Source of the DNA: Gp6-AA40 sp964505975
Lineage (GTDB): Bacteria; Acidobacteriota; Vicinamibacteria; Vicinamibacterales; UBA2999
Direction of reading: 5' to 3'
Length of the DNA: 24,800 bases
NCBI GenBank assembly: GCA_964505975.1
Contig: CAZDLW010000051.1
Span: 1-24,800 of the forward strand
Of this stretch, positions 16,933 to 24,800 are shown in pieces. How positions within the stretch are numbered: position 1 is the stretch's first letter; each line of letters opens with the position of its first letter. A program made the translations under genes and the position numbers. Below the pieces are notes generated by a model. The model worked only from the letters and a program-made list of their open reading frames with translations. It did not search any database and was not told where the DNA came from.

Positions 16933-18321
16933 ATGGCTGATCTTCATGTCGTCATTCTCGCGGCGGGGCAGGGGACGCGCATGAAATCCCGGTTGCCGAA
17001 GGTGCTGCACCAGATTGGTGGGCTGGCGATGATAGAGCACGTCCTGCGCACCGCCGCGTCTCTTCGTCCATTGACGACGACTGTCATCGTGGGGCACGGT
17101 GCGGATCTCGTTCGGGAGCGTCTGTCGGAACATCAAGGTGTGCAGTTCGCGTTGCAGGAACCTCAGCTGGGGACGGCGCATGCCCTCCGCCAGGCCGAAT
17201 CTGTCCTTGCCGGCCACACTGGCACGCTCGTGATGCTCTCGGGTGACGTTCCACTCCTCGAGGCGCGGACATTGGAGCGTCTGGTCGACGTGCATCGCGA
17301 GGCCGCCGCGGCGGCCACTGTGCTGACCGCCATGGTGGATCGGCCTTACGGCTATGGCCGCATTGTCCGGACGGATGGCCGGATCGCCAGAATCACGGAG
17401 GAGCGCGACGCGTCACCGACCGAGCGGCAGATCAAGGAAATCAACAGCGGGATTTACGCGTTCGACATCGGGCCGCTCTGGGAGGCGCTGCGCGAGATCG
17501 CCTCCCAGAATACGCAGGGGGAGTATTACGTCACGGATCTCGTGGGTGTCTACCGACGACGACGGCTGCCCGTGGAGACGCTGCTCGTCGAACAACCAGC
17601 GGAGATTCGCGGCATCAACAGCCGGACCGAGCTGGCGGAGGTGAGCAGACTCGTGAGACAGACGAAGAACGAAGAACTGATGGCCGCCGGTGTCACGCTC
17701 ATCGATCCGGCCACGACGTATGTGGACGCGGAAGTGGAGGTTGGCCCGGACACCGTGATTCACCCCGGCGTGACGCTGGAGGGGCACACGCGCATTGGAC
17801 CCGCATGTGAGATCTCCTCACACGTACGGATCTGCGACTCGGAGATTGGCGCCGGCGTCACCATCAACAATTTCTGCGTTCTCGTTGGCGCACGCGTTGC
17901 ATCGGGTGCCTCCGTCGGCCCGTTCGCGCATCTCAGGCCGGAGTCGGTGGTCGGGGATCGCGCCAAAGTCGGAAACTTCGTGGAACTGAAGAAAACGACG
18001 CTGGGACCGGGCTCCAAGGCGAATCACCTGGCCTATCTCGGGGATGCGACGATCGGCGCGAATGTGAACGTTGGAGCCGGAACAATTACCTGCAATTACG
18101 ACGGAACGCGCAAGAACGAAACGGTCATCGAGGACGGTGCGTTCATCGGAAGCGATACACAGCTCGTGGCCCCAGTGCGCGTGGGCAAGGGTGCATACGT
18201 CGCTGCCGGCTCGTCCATTACCGAAGACGTGCCGCCGGGGGCGCTTGGAATCGCGCGGGGACGCCAGGCCAACATCGAAGGCTGGGCGGAGCGGAGGAAG
18301 TCGGCCTCTGCAAAGACTTAA
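16933..18321 (+). CDS. glmU: Bifunctional N-acetylglucosamine-1-phosphate uridylyltransferase / glucosamine-1-phosphate acetyltransferase
   Basis: GlmU performs the last two steps to UDP-GlcNAc: acetylation of GlcN-1-P with acetyl-CoA, then uridylyl transfer from UTP. In the 462-residue product the N-terminal transferase domain has VVILAAGQGTRMKSRLPKVL (residues 6-25), QLGTAHA (78-84) and SGDVP (103-107). The C-terminal left-handed beta-helix runs over hexapeptide repeats and carries NHLAYLGD and GAGTITCNYDGTRKN, the acetyltransferase active-site region, then FIGSDTQLVAPV. ATG 16933 matches the family N-terminus (MADLHVVILAAG); an earlier ATG at 16879 would add 18 non-conserved residues. glmS follows 57 bases downstream, so the pair probably forms an operon for UDP-GlcNAc supply. 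Confidence 0.97.
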   Translation: MADLHVVILAAGQGTRMKSRLPKVLHQIGGLAMIEHVLRTAASLRPLTTTVIVGHGADLVRERLSEHQGVQFALQEPQLGTAHALRQAESVLAGHTGTLVMLSGDVPLLEARTLERLVDVHREAAAAATVLTAMVDRPYGYGRIVRTDGRIARITEERDASPTERQIKEINSGIYAFDIGPLWEALREIASQNTQGEYYVTDLVGVYRRRRLPVETLLVEQPAEIRGINSRTELAEVSRLVRQTKNEELMAAGVTLIDPATTYVDAEVEVGPDTVIHPGVTLEGHTRIGPACEISSHVRICDSEIGAGVTINNFCVLVGARVASGASVGPFAHLRPESVVGDRAKVGNFVELKKTTLGPGSKANHLAYLGDATIGANVNVGAGTITCNYDGTRKNETVIEDGAFIGSDTQLVAPVRVGKGAYVAAGSSITEDVPPGALGIARGRQANIEGWAERRKSASAKT

Positions 18322-18378
18322 TCCCGGAGCTCAGTTGAGTTGCGACGGGGCGGGCTCCCGACGGTAGGGACGTGAACC

Positions 18379-20223
18379 ATGTGCGGAATCATTGGCTACA
18401 TCGGCTCGAAGCCTGTCGTCCACGTGCTGCTCGACGGCCTCAAGCGAATGGAGTACCGGGGATACGACTCCGCGGGCGTGGCGCTCGTCAGTCCTGAAGG
18501 CATCGCACTGCGGCGTTCGGCCGGGAAGCTCGCAAATCTCGAGAACGCCATCCGCACGGAGCCGGTGGACGGCCTGTACGGCGTCGGTCATACGCGGTGG
18601 GCGACCCACGGGCGGCCAACGGAGGAGAATGCTCACCCTCACCGGGATTGCACGGGCCGAATCGTCGTTGTCCACAACGGGATCGTCGAGAACTACCTCG
18701 AGCTGAAACGCGAACTACAGTCGCAGGGGCATACGTTCAAGACGGAAACGGACACGGAGATCGTCGCGCATCTCGTCGAACGCGAGCTGCGTGACGACGG
18801 ACTCGAGAACGCCGTGCGGCGGGCGCTCACGCATCTCCGCGGCATGTTTGCCCTGGTCCTCGTCTCCGTGGAGGATCCCGAGAAGATCGTGGCCGTTCGC
18901 AACGGCCCACCTATCGTGGTCGGCCTCGGCGATGACGAATTCTTCGTCGCGTCCGACATACCCGCGATTCTCTCCTATACCCGGGACGTGGTGTTCCTGG
19001 GCGACGAAGAGATGGCCATCGTCACGCGCTCCGGGGTGGCATTCACGGACTACAGCGGCCGCGCCGTGTCGAAGACGACGCAACGAGTGTTGTGGGATCC
19101 GATTGCGGCGGAGAAGGGCGGCCACAAGCACTTCATGCTCAAGGAAATCTACGAGCAACCCACAGCCGTGCGCGATACGGTGCTCGGCCGGGTCTCACTC
19201 GAGCGCGGCCAGATCTTCCTCGAAGATCTGCACATCGCCGAGGCAACCTTCCGGGCGCTCCAGAAAATCACCGTCGTCGCGTGCGGCACCTCCTGGCACG
19301 CGGGTCTGGTCGGAAAGTACCTGATCGAGCGGCTCGCGCGCGTGCCAGTAGACGTGGACTACGGCTCCGAGTATCGCTACCGGGATCCGATCGTCGCGGA
19401 CCGCGAGCTGGCAATCGTCATCACGCAATCCGGGGAAACTGCCGACACGTTGGCGGCATTGAAGGAAGCGCGGCGAAAGGGCGCCAGCAGCATTGCCGTC
19501 TGCAACGTCGTCGGCAGCATGGCCACACGCGAGGCCGAAGGCACCGTCTACACGCACGCGGGACCGGAGATCGGTGTCGCATCCACCAAGGCCTTCACGT
19601 CGCAACTGGTTGCGCTTCACCTGCTCGCGCTGTACATGGCACAGGTGCGCGGCACGCTGACCACGAGTGACATCCGGGGCCACATCGAGGAACTGCTGCG
19701 CATGCCCCAGATCGTCGAGCAGACCATCAAGGCATCCGCCGTCATGGAGAAGACTGCGGAACGGTTCTACAACCGGACCGACTTCCTGTTCCTGGGCCGC
19801 GGCATCAACTATCCAATCGCACTCGAGGGAGCGCTGAAGCTGAAGGAAGTCTCGTACATTCACGCCGAAGGATATCCCGCCGGCGAGATGAAGCACGGCC
19901 CGATCGCCCTCATCGACGAGCGAATGCCCGTCGTGGCCATTGCTCCGCACGACCACGTGTTCGAGAAGATGTGCGGCAACGTGCAGGAAGCCAAGGCGCG
20001 TGGCGGATCGGTCATCGCCATTACCACGGACGGAGACAGTCGGATGGCGGCCCTCCTCGATCCGCAGCACGACATGAACGTTCCGATGCCGCGGACCGCA
20101 CCGCTCCTGACTCCGGTCGTCATGACGATTCCGCTGCAACTGCTCGCCTATCACATCGCGGTTCGACGAGGCTGCGACGTGGACCAGCCGCGAAATCTGG
20201 CCAAATCCGTCACCGTGGAGTAA
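18379..20223 (+). CDS. glmS: Glutamine–fructose-6-phosphate aminotransferase (isomerizing)
   Basis: GlmS makes glucosamine-6-phosphate from fructose-6-phosphate and glutamine, the first committed step to UDP-GlcNAc. The 614-residue protein begins MCGIIGYIGSK, with Cys2 as the catalytic nucleophile of the glutaminase domain after Met removal. Also visible are KRMEYRGYDSAGVAL, GHTRWATHG and HNGIVENY. Two SIS sugar-isomerase domains follow, with VACGTSWHAG, ITQSGETADT and YIHAEGYPAGEMKHGPIALI. The C-terminus DQPRNLAKSVTVE is the classic family end. The start is set by the need for Cys at position 2. A purine-rich stretch (GGTAGGGACG) precedes the ATG. There is no sign of a glmS ribozyme in the short 57-base gap after glmU. 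Confidence 0.98.
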   Translation: MCGIIGYIGSKPVVHVLLDGLKRMEYRGYDSAGVALVSPEGIALRRSAGKLANLENAIRTEPVDGLYGVGHTRWATHGRPTEENAHPHRDCTGRIVVVHNGIVENYLELKRELQSQGHTFKTETDTEIVAHLVERELRDDGLENAVRRALTHLRGMFALVLVSVEDPEKIVAVRNGPPIVVGLGDDEFFVASDIPAILSYTRDVVFLGDEEMAIVTRSGVAFTDYSGRAVSKTTQRVLWDPIAAEKGGHKHFMLKEIYEQPTAVRDTVLGRVSLERGQIFLEDLHIAEATFRALQKITVVACGTSWHAGLVGKYLIERLARVPVDVDYGSEYRYRDPIVADRELAIVITQSGETADTLAALKEARRKGASSIAVCNVVGSMATREAEGTVYTHAGPEIGVASTKAFTSQLVALHLLALYMAQVRGTLTTSDIRGHIEELLRMPQIVEQTIKASAVMEKTAERFYNRTDFLFLGRGINYPIALEGALKLKEVSYIHAEGYPAGEMKHGPIALIDERMPVVAIAPHDHVFEKMCGNVQEAKARGGSVIAITTDGDSRMAALLDPQHDMNVPMPRTAPLLTPVVMTIPLQLLAYHIAVRRGCDVDQPRNLAKSVTVE

Positions 20224-20318
20224 AGCCCACCGCCGTCCGGCCTGTCGAGCCCGGCCTGTGGCGGGTCGCACGCCTAGACAGATCGTGACCCGGCCCGGGA
20301 CGACGGTAAGATAGGGGC

Positions 20319-22586
20319 TTGGATCTCCTGTCGAGCCTCAATCCCGAGCAACGTGCGGCGGTACAGCAGACCGACGGACCGCTCCTCATCCTGGCGGGCG
20401 CGGGCTCTGGCAAGACCCGCGTCATCGCGCACCGCATCGCCTACCTCATCGAGCACGGCCTCTCGGACCCGGCGCGAGTACTCGCAGTCACCTTCACGAA
20501 CAAGGCGGCCGACGAGATGCGCGCGCGTGTAGAGAGACTGCTTGGCGTCGACTGCCGGAGTATGTGGGTGTCGACGTTTCACTCGCTCTGCGCCCGTCTG
20601 CTCCGCCGCGAGGCCCCGCACATAGGTCTCTCGCGGGACTTCGTCATCTACGATTCGACAGACCAGCTGGCGACGATCAAGCAGGCGCTGCGCGAGCTCA
20701 ACTTCGACGACAGTTCTTTCCAGCCCCGCCTCGTGCTCTCGCGAATCAGTCATGCCAAGAACCGGATGGAGGGCCCTGAGGTCTTCGACAACGCGTGGAA
20801 CCCACGCGACCAGCAGACGGGCAGGCTCTACTCGCTCTACCTGCGGATGCTGCGCGAGGCCAGCGCGCTCGACTTCGACGATCTCCTTTTGAAGACGGTC
20901 GAGCTCTTCGAGAAGTCGGAACCGGTGCGCCAGCGATACAGCGACAAGTTTCGGTACGTCATGGTGGACGAGTACCAGGACACGAATCGTCCCCAGTACC
21001 TTCTGGTGCAACAGCTGGCCTCACGGCACCGCAATCTCTGCGTCGTCGGCGACCCGGACCAGTCGATCTACAAATGGCGCGGAGCAGACCTGCGGAACAT
21101 CCTCGACTTCGAACGGGACTTTCCGGAGGCCACCGTCGTACGACTGGAGCGGAACTACCGATCGACGCAGGTGATCCTGGATGCCGCTTCCGCCGTCATC
21201 GCGCAGAATCGCCACCGGAGGGAGAAGCGGCTCTACACCGACCGTCACGGCGGGGTGAAGCTGCTCTACTACCGCGCCGGCGACGATCTCGACGAAGCGG
21301 AGTTTATCGCACGGAACGCCCGTATCGCCTTGCGCGACGACACCGAGAACACGGTCGCGATTCTCTATCGCACCAACGCGCAGTCTCGCACGCTCGAGGA
21401 CGCGCTCAGGCGCTCTGGCACACCGTACAGGATCATCGGCGGAGTGCGGTTCTACGAACGCAAGGAAATCAAGGATGCGCTGGCCTATCTCAAGCTGGTG
21501 CTGACCCCGCACGACAATGTCAGCTTGCGCCGGGTGATCAACGTTCCGGCGCGCGGCATCGGCAAGGCGGTCATGGACGCGCTCGAGCGCCTGGAGGTGC
21601 CCTCCGACGTCGGCACCGCGCCGCTGCTCGAGGGACTCCCGCCCGTGGCGTCGAACAATTCGCTGTGGACACGGCTCGTCCTGGGGGTCGAGCGGCGGTT
21701 GCTGTCTCCGCGGGCTTCCGCTTCACTGGCCGGGTTCCGAGACCTCATCACGGCCCTCGCCGCCATGGCTCCCACGGAACCGGTCTCGGTCGCGTTGGGT
21801 AGGGTTCTCGACCAGAGCGGATACCTGCGGGATCTGCGCGAGGAACGCAGCGAGGACGCCGACGGCCGTATAGAGAACCTGATGGAACTCGTGTCCGCGG
21901 CGCGCGAGTACGAAGCGCGCAGCCCGGAGCCTTCGCTGGCTGGTTTCGTGGACCAGCTCTCGCTGCTCTCCGACGTTGACGAAGAAGCGGGAGCGCGAGA
22001 CGCGAGAGTGCTGATGATGACCCTGCACAGCGCGAAGGGTCTCGAGTTTCCCGTGGTCGTCATCGCGGGGATGGAAGAGGGCCTCTTCCCCCATTCGCGA
22101 TCGATGGACGACGAGTCGGGGCTCGAAGAAGAACGGCGCTTGTGCTACGTCGGACTGACCCGGGCGCAGCGCCGCGTGGTGCTCACCTCGGCGGCGCGGC
22201 GGCGCTCGTTCGGCGACTACCAGGCCACCGATCCTTCCCGGTTCATCGACGAAATCCCGTCAGAGCTGCTGGAAGAAGTCCCCTCGGCGTCGACGTTCGG
22301 CCCGGTCCAGTCGTCCTTCGCGCAACTTCGCTCACTCGAACGAGGGGGTCGCGCCTCCAGGGGTCGAGTCCGCGAGGAGACGCCCTCCGACGCGTTCGAG
22401 GACGAGGACCAGTCCCTCCTCCCGACCGGACTCAAGCCCGGCTTGCGCGTCCGCCATGCCAAGTTCGGTGTTGGTACCATCCTGACCGTGGAGCCGCTCG
22501 ACGACGACACGAAGCTCGTCGTGAGGTTCGCCGCGGTTGGCCAGAAGACACTCCGGGCCAAGTACGCCAAGCTGGACGTGGCATGA
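20319..22586 (+). CDS. pcrA: UvrD/PcrA-family ATP-dependent DNA helicase
   Basis: A superfamily 1A 3'-5' helicase of 755 residues used in nucleotide excision repair and in clearing replication blocks. Landmarks in order are LNPEQRAAV (Q-motif region), AGAGSGKT (26-33, Walker A), TFTNKAADEMRAR, VDEYQDTN (Walker B), VVGDPDQSIYKWRGA, LERNYRS, MTLHSAKGLEFPVVVIAG and CYVGLTRAQ. The C-terminus (GLRVRHAKFGVGTI onward) is the Tudor-like domain typical of PcrA/UvrD, which can contact RNA polymerase. The start is TTG at 20319: an in-frame TAA sits at 20307-20309 and no ATG or GTG lies between. The GGGG before it is very close to the TTG, so initiation may be weak. It follows glmS by 95 bases. Confidence 0.93.
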   Translation: MDLLSSLNPEQRAAVQQTDGPLLILAGAGSGKTRVIAHRIAYLIEHGLSDPARVLAVTFTNKAADEMRARVERLLGVDCRSMWVSTFHSLCARLLRREAPHIGLSRDFVIYDSTDQLATIKQALRELNFDDSSFQPRLVLSRISHAKNRMEGPEVFDNAWNPRDQQTGRLYSLYLRMLREASALDFDDLLLKTVELFEKSEPVRQRYSDKFRYVMVDEYQDTNRPQYLLVQQLASRHRNLCVVGDPDQSIYKWRGADLRNILDFERDFPEATVVRLERNYRSTQVILDAASAVIAQNRHRREKRLYTDRHGGVKLLYYRAGDDLDEAEFIARNARIALRDDTENTVAILYRTNAQSRTLEDALRRSGTPYRIIGGVRFYERKEIKDALAYLKLVLTPHDNVSLRRVINVPARGIGKAVMDALERLEVPSDVGTAPLLEGLPPVASNNSLWTRLVLGVERRLLSPRASASLAGFRDLITALAAMAPTEPVSVALGRVLDQSGYLRDLREERSEDADGRIENLMELVSAAREYEARSPEPSLAGFVDQLSLLSDVDEEAGARDARVLMMTLHSAKGLEFPVVVIAGMEEGLFPHSRSMDDESGLEEERRLCYVGLTRAQRRVVLTSAARRRSFGDYQATDPSRFIDEIPSELLEEVPSASTFGPVQSSFAQLRSLERGGRASRGRVREETPSDAFEDEDQSLLPTGLKPGLRVRHAKFGVGTILTVEPLDDDTKLVVRFAAVGQKTLRAKYAKLDVA

Positions 22587-22709
22587 GCGGCTGCCATTTG
22601 GCGGGCGCGCGCCTCCTGACCGCCCTTCGCCACGGCTACGGCGGTCCGCCCGGAGCTTCATGCGGAGGCGGAAGGTGGGCCCCCGCGCACGAACGCTGGT
22701 TGCGGTCGT

Positions 22710-22739
22710 GGCTGGGCCGGGCTTCTAGCTGGCCCAGCC
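22710..22739. terminator. Bidirectional hairpin between convergent pcrA and lipoprotein gene
   Basis: GGCTGGGCC (22710-22718) and GGCCCAGCC (22731-22739) form a perfect 9-bp stem with a 12-base loop in the gap between two converging genes. T-runs are lacking on both sides. Its position makes a role in ending both transcripts likely. Confidence 0.5.
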
Positions 22740-22746
22740 TCAAAGA

Positions 22747-23472
22747 TTACTGTCGCTGCTGCAACCCCGTGATGATCCAGCGTCCTTCGCGCGTCTCCTC
22801 ACCCTCGCGGCCAATCGCGCGTTGGAAGGTGAACACCAGGGTCCGCGGCTCGAGCTCCCCTTCAGGCGTGCGGACGCGAGCGTCGACAACCACATCCTTG
22901 GTGATCAGCTCGACATCCATTCGCGACACGTCCACATCCGGCTGTCCGGGTGGGCTCAAGCTGCCTGCGGCCTGGGCCCGCTCGCTGTTGATCCTGGCTC
23001 GCGCGTCCGACAGGCGGCGCTGGTATTCCGCGTGCTCGTCGCGCCACTTCGTCAACTGAGCCTCGAACTCGGCGTCTCTGCCGCGCAGCGGCTGATTGGA
23101 CGCTTGTGCCTTGGCGACACGATCGACCGCATCACGGTTTGCCGCCTGAAACTCCTGACGCCTCTTGCCGAACTCCGCCTCCTCTTCGCGCGCTCGGGCC
23201 TCGGCCTCGGTCAGCTCGCGAAGGTCGACCGTTCGACGCTGTTCCTGGCCCATTTCGACGACCGTGAAGTCCTCGACTACACCCTCCCTGTTGGGATTGA
23301 AGGTGACGGCGGCGATATTCGACAGCGTCTGGTTATCGCGAACCCGGGCTGCGCGGAAGAAGCTCGTCAGGAGCTGTTCTTCTGTGGAGCTGGACCCGCA
23401 CGCAATCGGCAGGGCCGCAAAACCCAGAAGAGCGGGGAGCAGAATCACGGAGCGGACAATGCTGCGTGGCAT
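22747..23472 (-). CDS. Putative lipoprotein with central coiled coil, unknown function
   Basis: A 241-residue protein I do not recognise. The N-terminus MPRSIVRSVILLPALLGFAAL followed by PIAC-GSSST looks like a lipoprotein signal, with Cys25 as the possible lipid anchor. The lipobox is atypical, with Pro at -3 and Ile at -2. A first domain (about 30-75) mentions no known motif. A highly charged Glu/Arg/Ala-rich segment (about 78-165) is probably a coiled coil. The end, GEETREGRWIITGLQQRQ, resembles the close of small beta-rich NTF2-like or secreted domains (RWxITG), which is only suggestive. The start at 23472 is decided by a strong GGAGGAG ribosome-binding site 8 bases upstream (23487-23481). 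It follows gyrA on the same strand by 117 bases. Confidence 0.7.
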   Translation of the reverse strand: MPRSIVRSVILLPALLGFAALPIACGSSSTEEQLLTSFFRAARVRDNQTLSNIAAVTFNPNREGVVEDFTVVEMGQEQRRTVDLRELTEAEARAREEEAEFGKRRQEFQAANRDAVDRVAKAQASNQPLRGRDAEFEAQLTKWRDEHAEYQRRLSDARARINSERAQAAGSLSPPGQPDVDVSRMDVELITKDVVVDARVRTPEGELEPRTLVFTFQRAIGREGEETREGRWIITGLQQRQ

Positions 23473-23496
23473 GCCGGGGCCTCCTCCAAAGGGACG

Positions 23497-23518
23497 GCCG
23501 GGCCCCGACGGGCCCGGC
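23497..23518 (-). terminator. Strong GC hairpin between gyrA and the lipoprotein gene
   Basis: GCCGGGCCC (23497-23505) and GGGCCCGGC (23510-23518) form a perfect 9-bp stem closed by a 4-base loop. It lies just upstream of the lipoprotein Shine-Dalgarno site and 72 bases after the gyrA stop. Downstream on the minus strand is only a short TTT, so it may end gyrA transcription partly or shape the lipoprotein leader. Confidence 0.45.
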
Positions 23519-23589
23519 ACTCCGAAATGGCCCCGCAGACGGTCCCGCGGATGGCCCACGAAAAACGTTAGGTATCGGGCGAGAGACTA

Positions 23590-24800
23590 CTACTCTTCGT
23601 CCTTCTCGGCAAGACGGGCAATCGAGACCGCTCGATCGTCCCCCTCGATATCGATGAGCCGGACGCCCTGCGTCGCCCGGCCGATGGTTCTGATGTCCCG
23701 CGACGCCATGCGAAGGATCTTCCCCTGTTGGGTGATGAGCATCAACTCGTCGTCATCCGACACTTGCGCCACACCCACCACTTTGCCGTTCCGTTCGCTG
23801 GTCTGGATGTTGATGATGCCGACGCCGCCGCGGGACTGCAGGCGGTACTCGTCGAGTCCGGTGCGCTTGCCGTAGCCCTGTTCGGTCACGGACAGAATCG
23901 TTCCGCCCGGAACGATCACTTCCATCGCAACGACCTCGTCGTCCTCCCGTAACGTGATGCCCCGGACACCGTACGCTACCCGACCCATCGAGCGCACATC
24001 GGCTTCCGGGAACCGGATCGCCATGCCGTTGCGCGTGCCGATGAACACCTCCCCAGTCCCGTCCGACAGGCGCGCGGCAATCACCGAGTCGTTCTCCTCG
24101 ACTCCCATGGCAATGATGCCCGACGGCCGGGGGTTGCTGAAGGCGCTCAGCTCCGTCTTCTTGACGATACCCCGCCGGGTGCCCATGACCACGAACCTGT
24201 CCGCCTGGAACTCCTTCACCGTGAGGAGCGCCGCAATGCGTTCGCCTTCCTCCATCGAAACGAGGTTGACGATGGCCTTTCCCCGGCCGTCCGGGCCCAC
24301 GTCCGGAATCTCGTGGACCTTCAACCAATACGCGCGTCCGCGATCGGAGAAGATCATGATGTACGTGTGCGTCGAGGCCACGAAGAGGTGACTGACGAAG
24401 TCCTCTTCTCTGGTCCGCATGCCGATGCGGCCCTTGCCCCCGCGGCGCTGGTTCCGATAGTTCGTGATGGCTGTTCGTTTGATGTAGCCCGTATTGCTCA
24501 CCGTGATCGCCATGTCTTCTTCGGCGATCAGGTCCTCGATGCGCAGCTCGCCGGATTCCGGAAGGATTTCGGTGCGCCGATCGTCGCCGTACTTCTCCCT
24601 CACCGTCCGGAGCTCGTCCACCACGATCGACATCAGCAAGCGCTCGTTCGAGAGAATCGCGCGCAGCCGCTCGATCACCTGGAGCAGCTCCGCCAGTTCG
24701 TCCAGAATCTTCTGGCGTTCGAGTCCGGTCAGCCGCTGGAGCTGCATGTCGAGGATGGCCTGCGCCTGGATCTGCGTGAGCCGGAACTCGGTGATCAACT
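23590..24800 (-). CDS. gyrA: DNA gyrase subunit A, C-terminal part
   Basis: The 3' part of gyrA; the gene continues beyond the right edge, so the active-site tyrosine region is not in view. GyrA with GyrB introduces negative supercoils using ATP. The visible part begins in the coiled-coil region of the cleavage domain (LTQIQAQAILDMQLQRLTGL) and then forms the DNA-wrapping beta-pinwheel. The GyrA-box YRNQRRGGKGRIGM is intact, which favours gyrase over topoisomerase IV ParC. Further blades show GRAYWLKVHEIPD, GTRRGIVKKTELSAFSNPR, GTRNGMAIRF and GVRGITLREDDEV. The C-terminus is acidic (AEKDEE) and ends in tandem TAG TAG. Confidence 0.96.
   Translation of the reverse strand, partial: LITEFRLTQIQAQAILDMQLQRLTGLERQKILDELAELLQVIERLRAILSNERLLMSIVVDELRTVREKYGDDRRTEILPESGELRIEDLIAEEDMAITVSNTGYIKRTAITNYRNQRRGGKGRIGMRTREEDFVSHLFVASTHTYIMIFSDRGRAYWLKVHEIPDVGPDGRGKAIVNLVSMEEGERIAALLTVKEFQADRFVVMGTRRGIVKKTELSAFSNPRPSGIIAMGVEENDSVIAARLSDGTGEVFIGTRNGMAIRFPEADVRSMGRVAYGVRGITLREDDEVVAMEVIVPGGTILSVTEQGYGKRTGLDEYRLQSRGGVGIINIQTSERNGKVVGVAQVSDDDELMLITQQGKILRMASRDIRTIGRATQGVRLIDIEGDDRAVSIARLAEKDEE

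Noticed and set aside
18322..18378. glmS ribozyme upstream of glmS
   Set aside because: The gap to glmU is only 57 bases and shows no ribozyme core; the element is mainly known from Firmicutes.
1..24800. CRISPR arrays, insertion sequences or transposases
   Set aside because: No regularly spaced repeats, terminal inverted repeats with a transposase, or recombinase genes were seen.

Overview
The window reads as a GC-rich bacterial chromosome segment. Gene order and protein style (serS–tRNA-Ser, galU, rsmI–glmU–glmS–pcrA, gyrA) would fit an Acidobacteriota/Vicinamibacteria-type genome, but that assignment is an impression and was not tested. One run of exactly 100 N (6666-6765) shows this is a scaffolded assembly.

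Left part (1-10324, all minus strand): an accessory antiviral locus that best matches a class 1 DISARM system. In transcription order it holds a SNF2-family helicase (drmD), a Panacea/SocA-like protein broken by the N gap, a PemK/MazF-like protein, a very large N6-adenine DNA methylase (drmMI), an AlbA_2/Schlafen-type protein with a winged-helix C-terminus, and the first 54 codons of a drmA-like helicase that runs off the left edge. Genes are tightly packed (ATGA overlap between drmMI and the AlbA gene, 11-nt overlap between the SocA-like and MazF-like genes). In the DISARM model the methylase marks host DNA and the helicases act on incoming phage DNA. The locus is heavily damaged as written. 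drmD and drmMI each carry one in-frame TAG where the family has a conserved glutamine. drmMI, the AlbA gene and the MazF-like gene carry about seven one-base indels, mostly in G/C homopolymers.

Border (10325-10806): about 280 bases without a gene, then tRNA-Ser(UGA) whose 3' end faces the island, which is the usual geometry of a tRNA-linked insertion.

Right part (10807-24800): intact core genes. serS (minus) is divergent from galU (plus; UDP-glucose). A minus-strand pair encodes a DUF885 metallopeptidase-like protein and an FmdB zinc-ribbon protein. A plus-strand series follows: rsmI (16S rRNA C1402 2'-O-methylation), glmU and glmS (UDP-GlcNAc synthesis for the cell wall), and pcrA/uvrD (DNA repair helicase). 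Convergent to these are gyrA (3' part only) and, downstream of it, a small putative lipoprotein. No interruption was seen in these genes, in sharp contrast to the island.

Gene-poor stretches: 13024-13457 and 16441-16932 contain no gene I can support.
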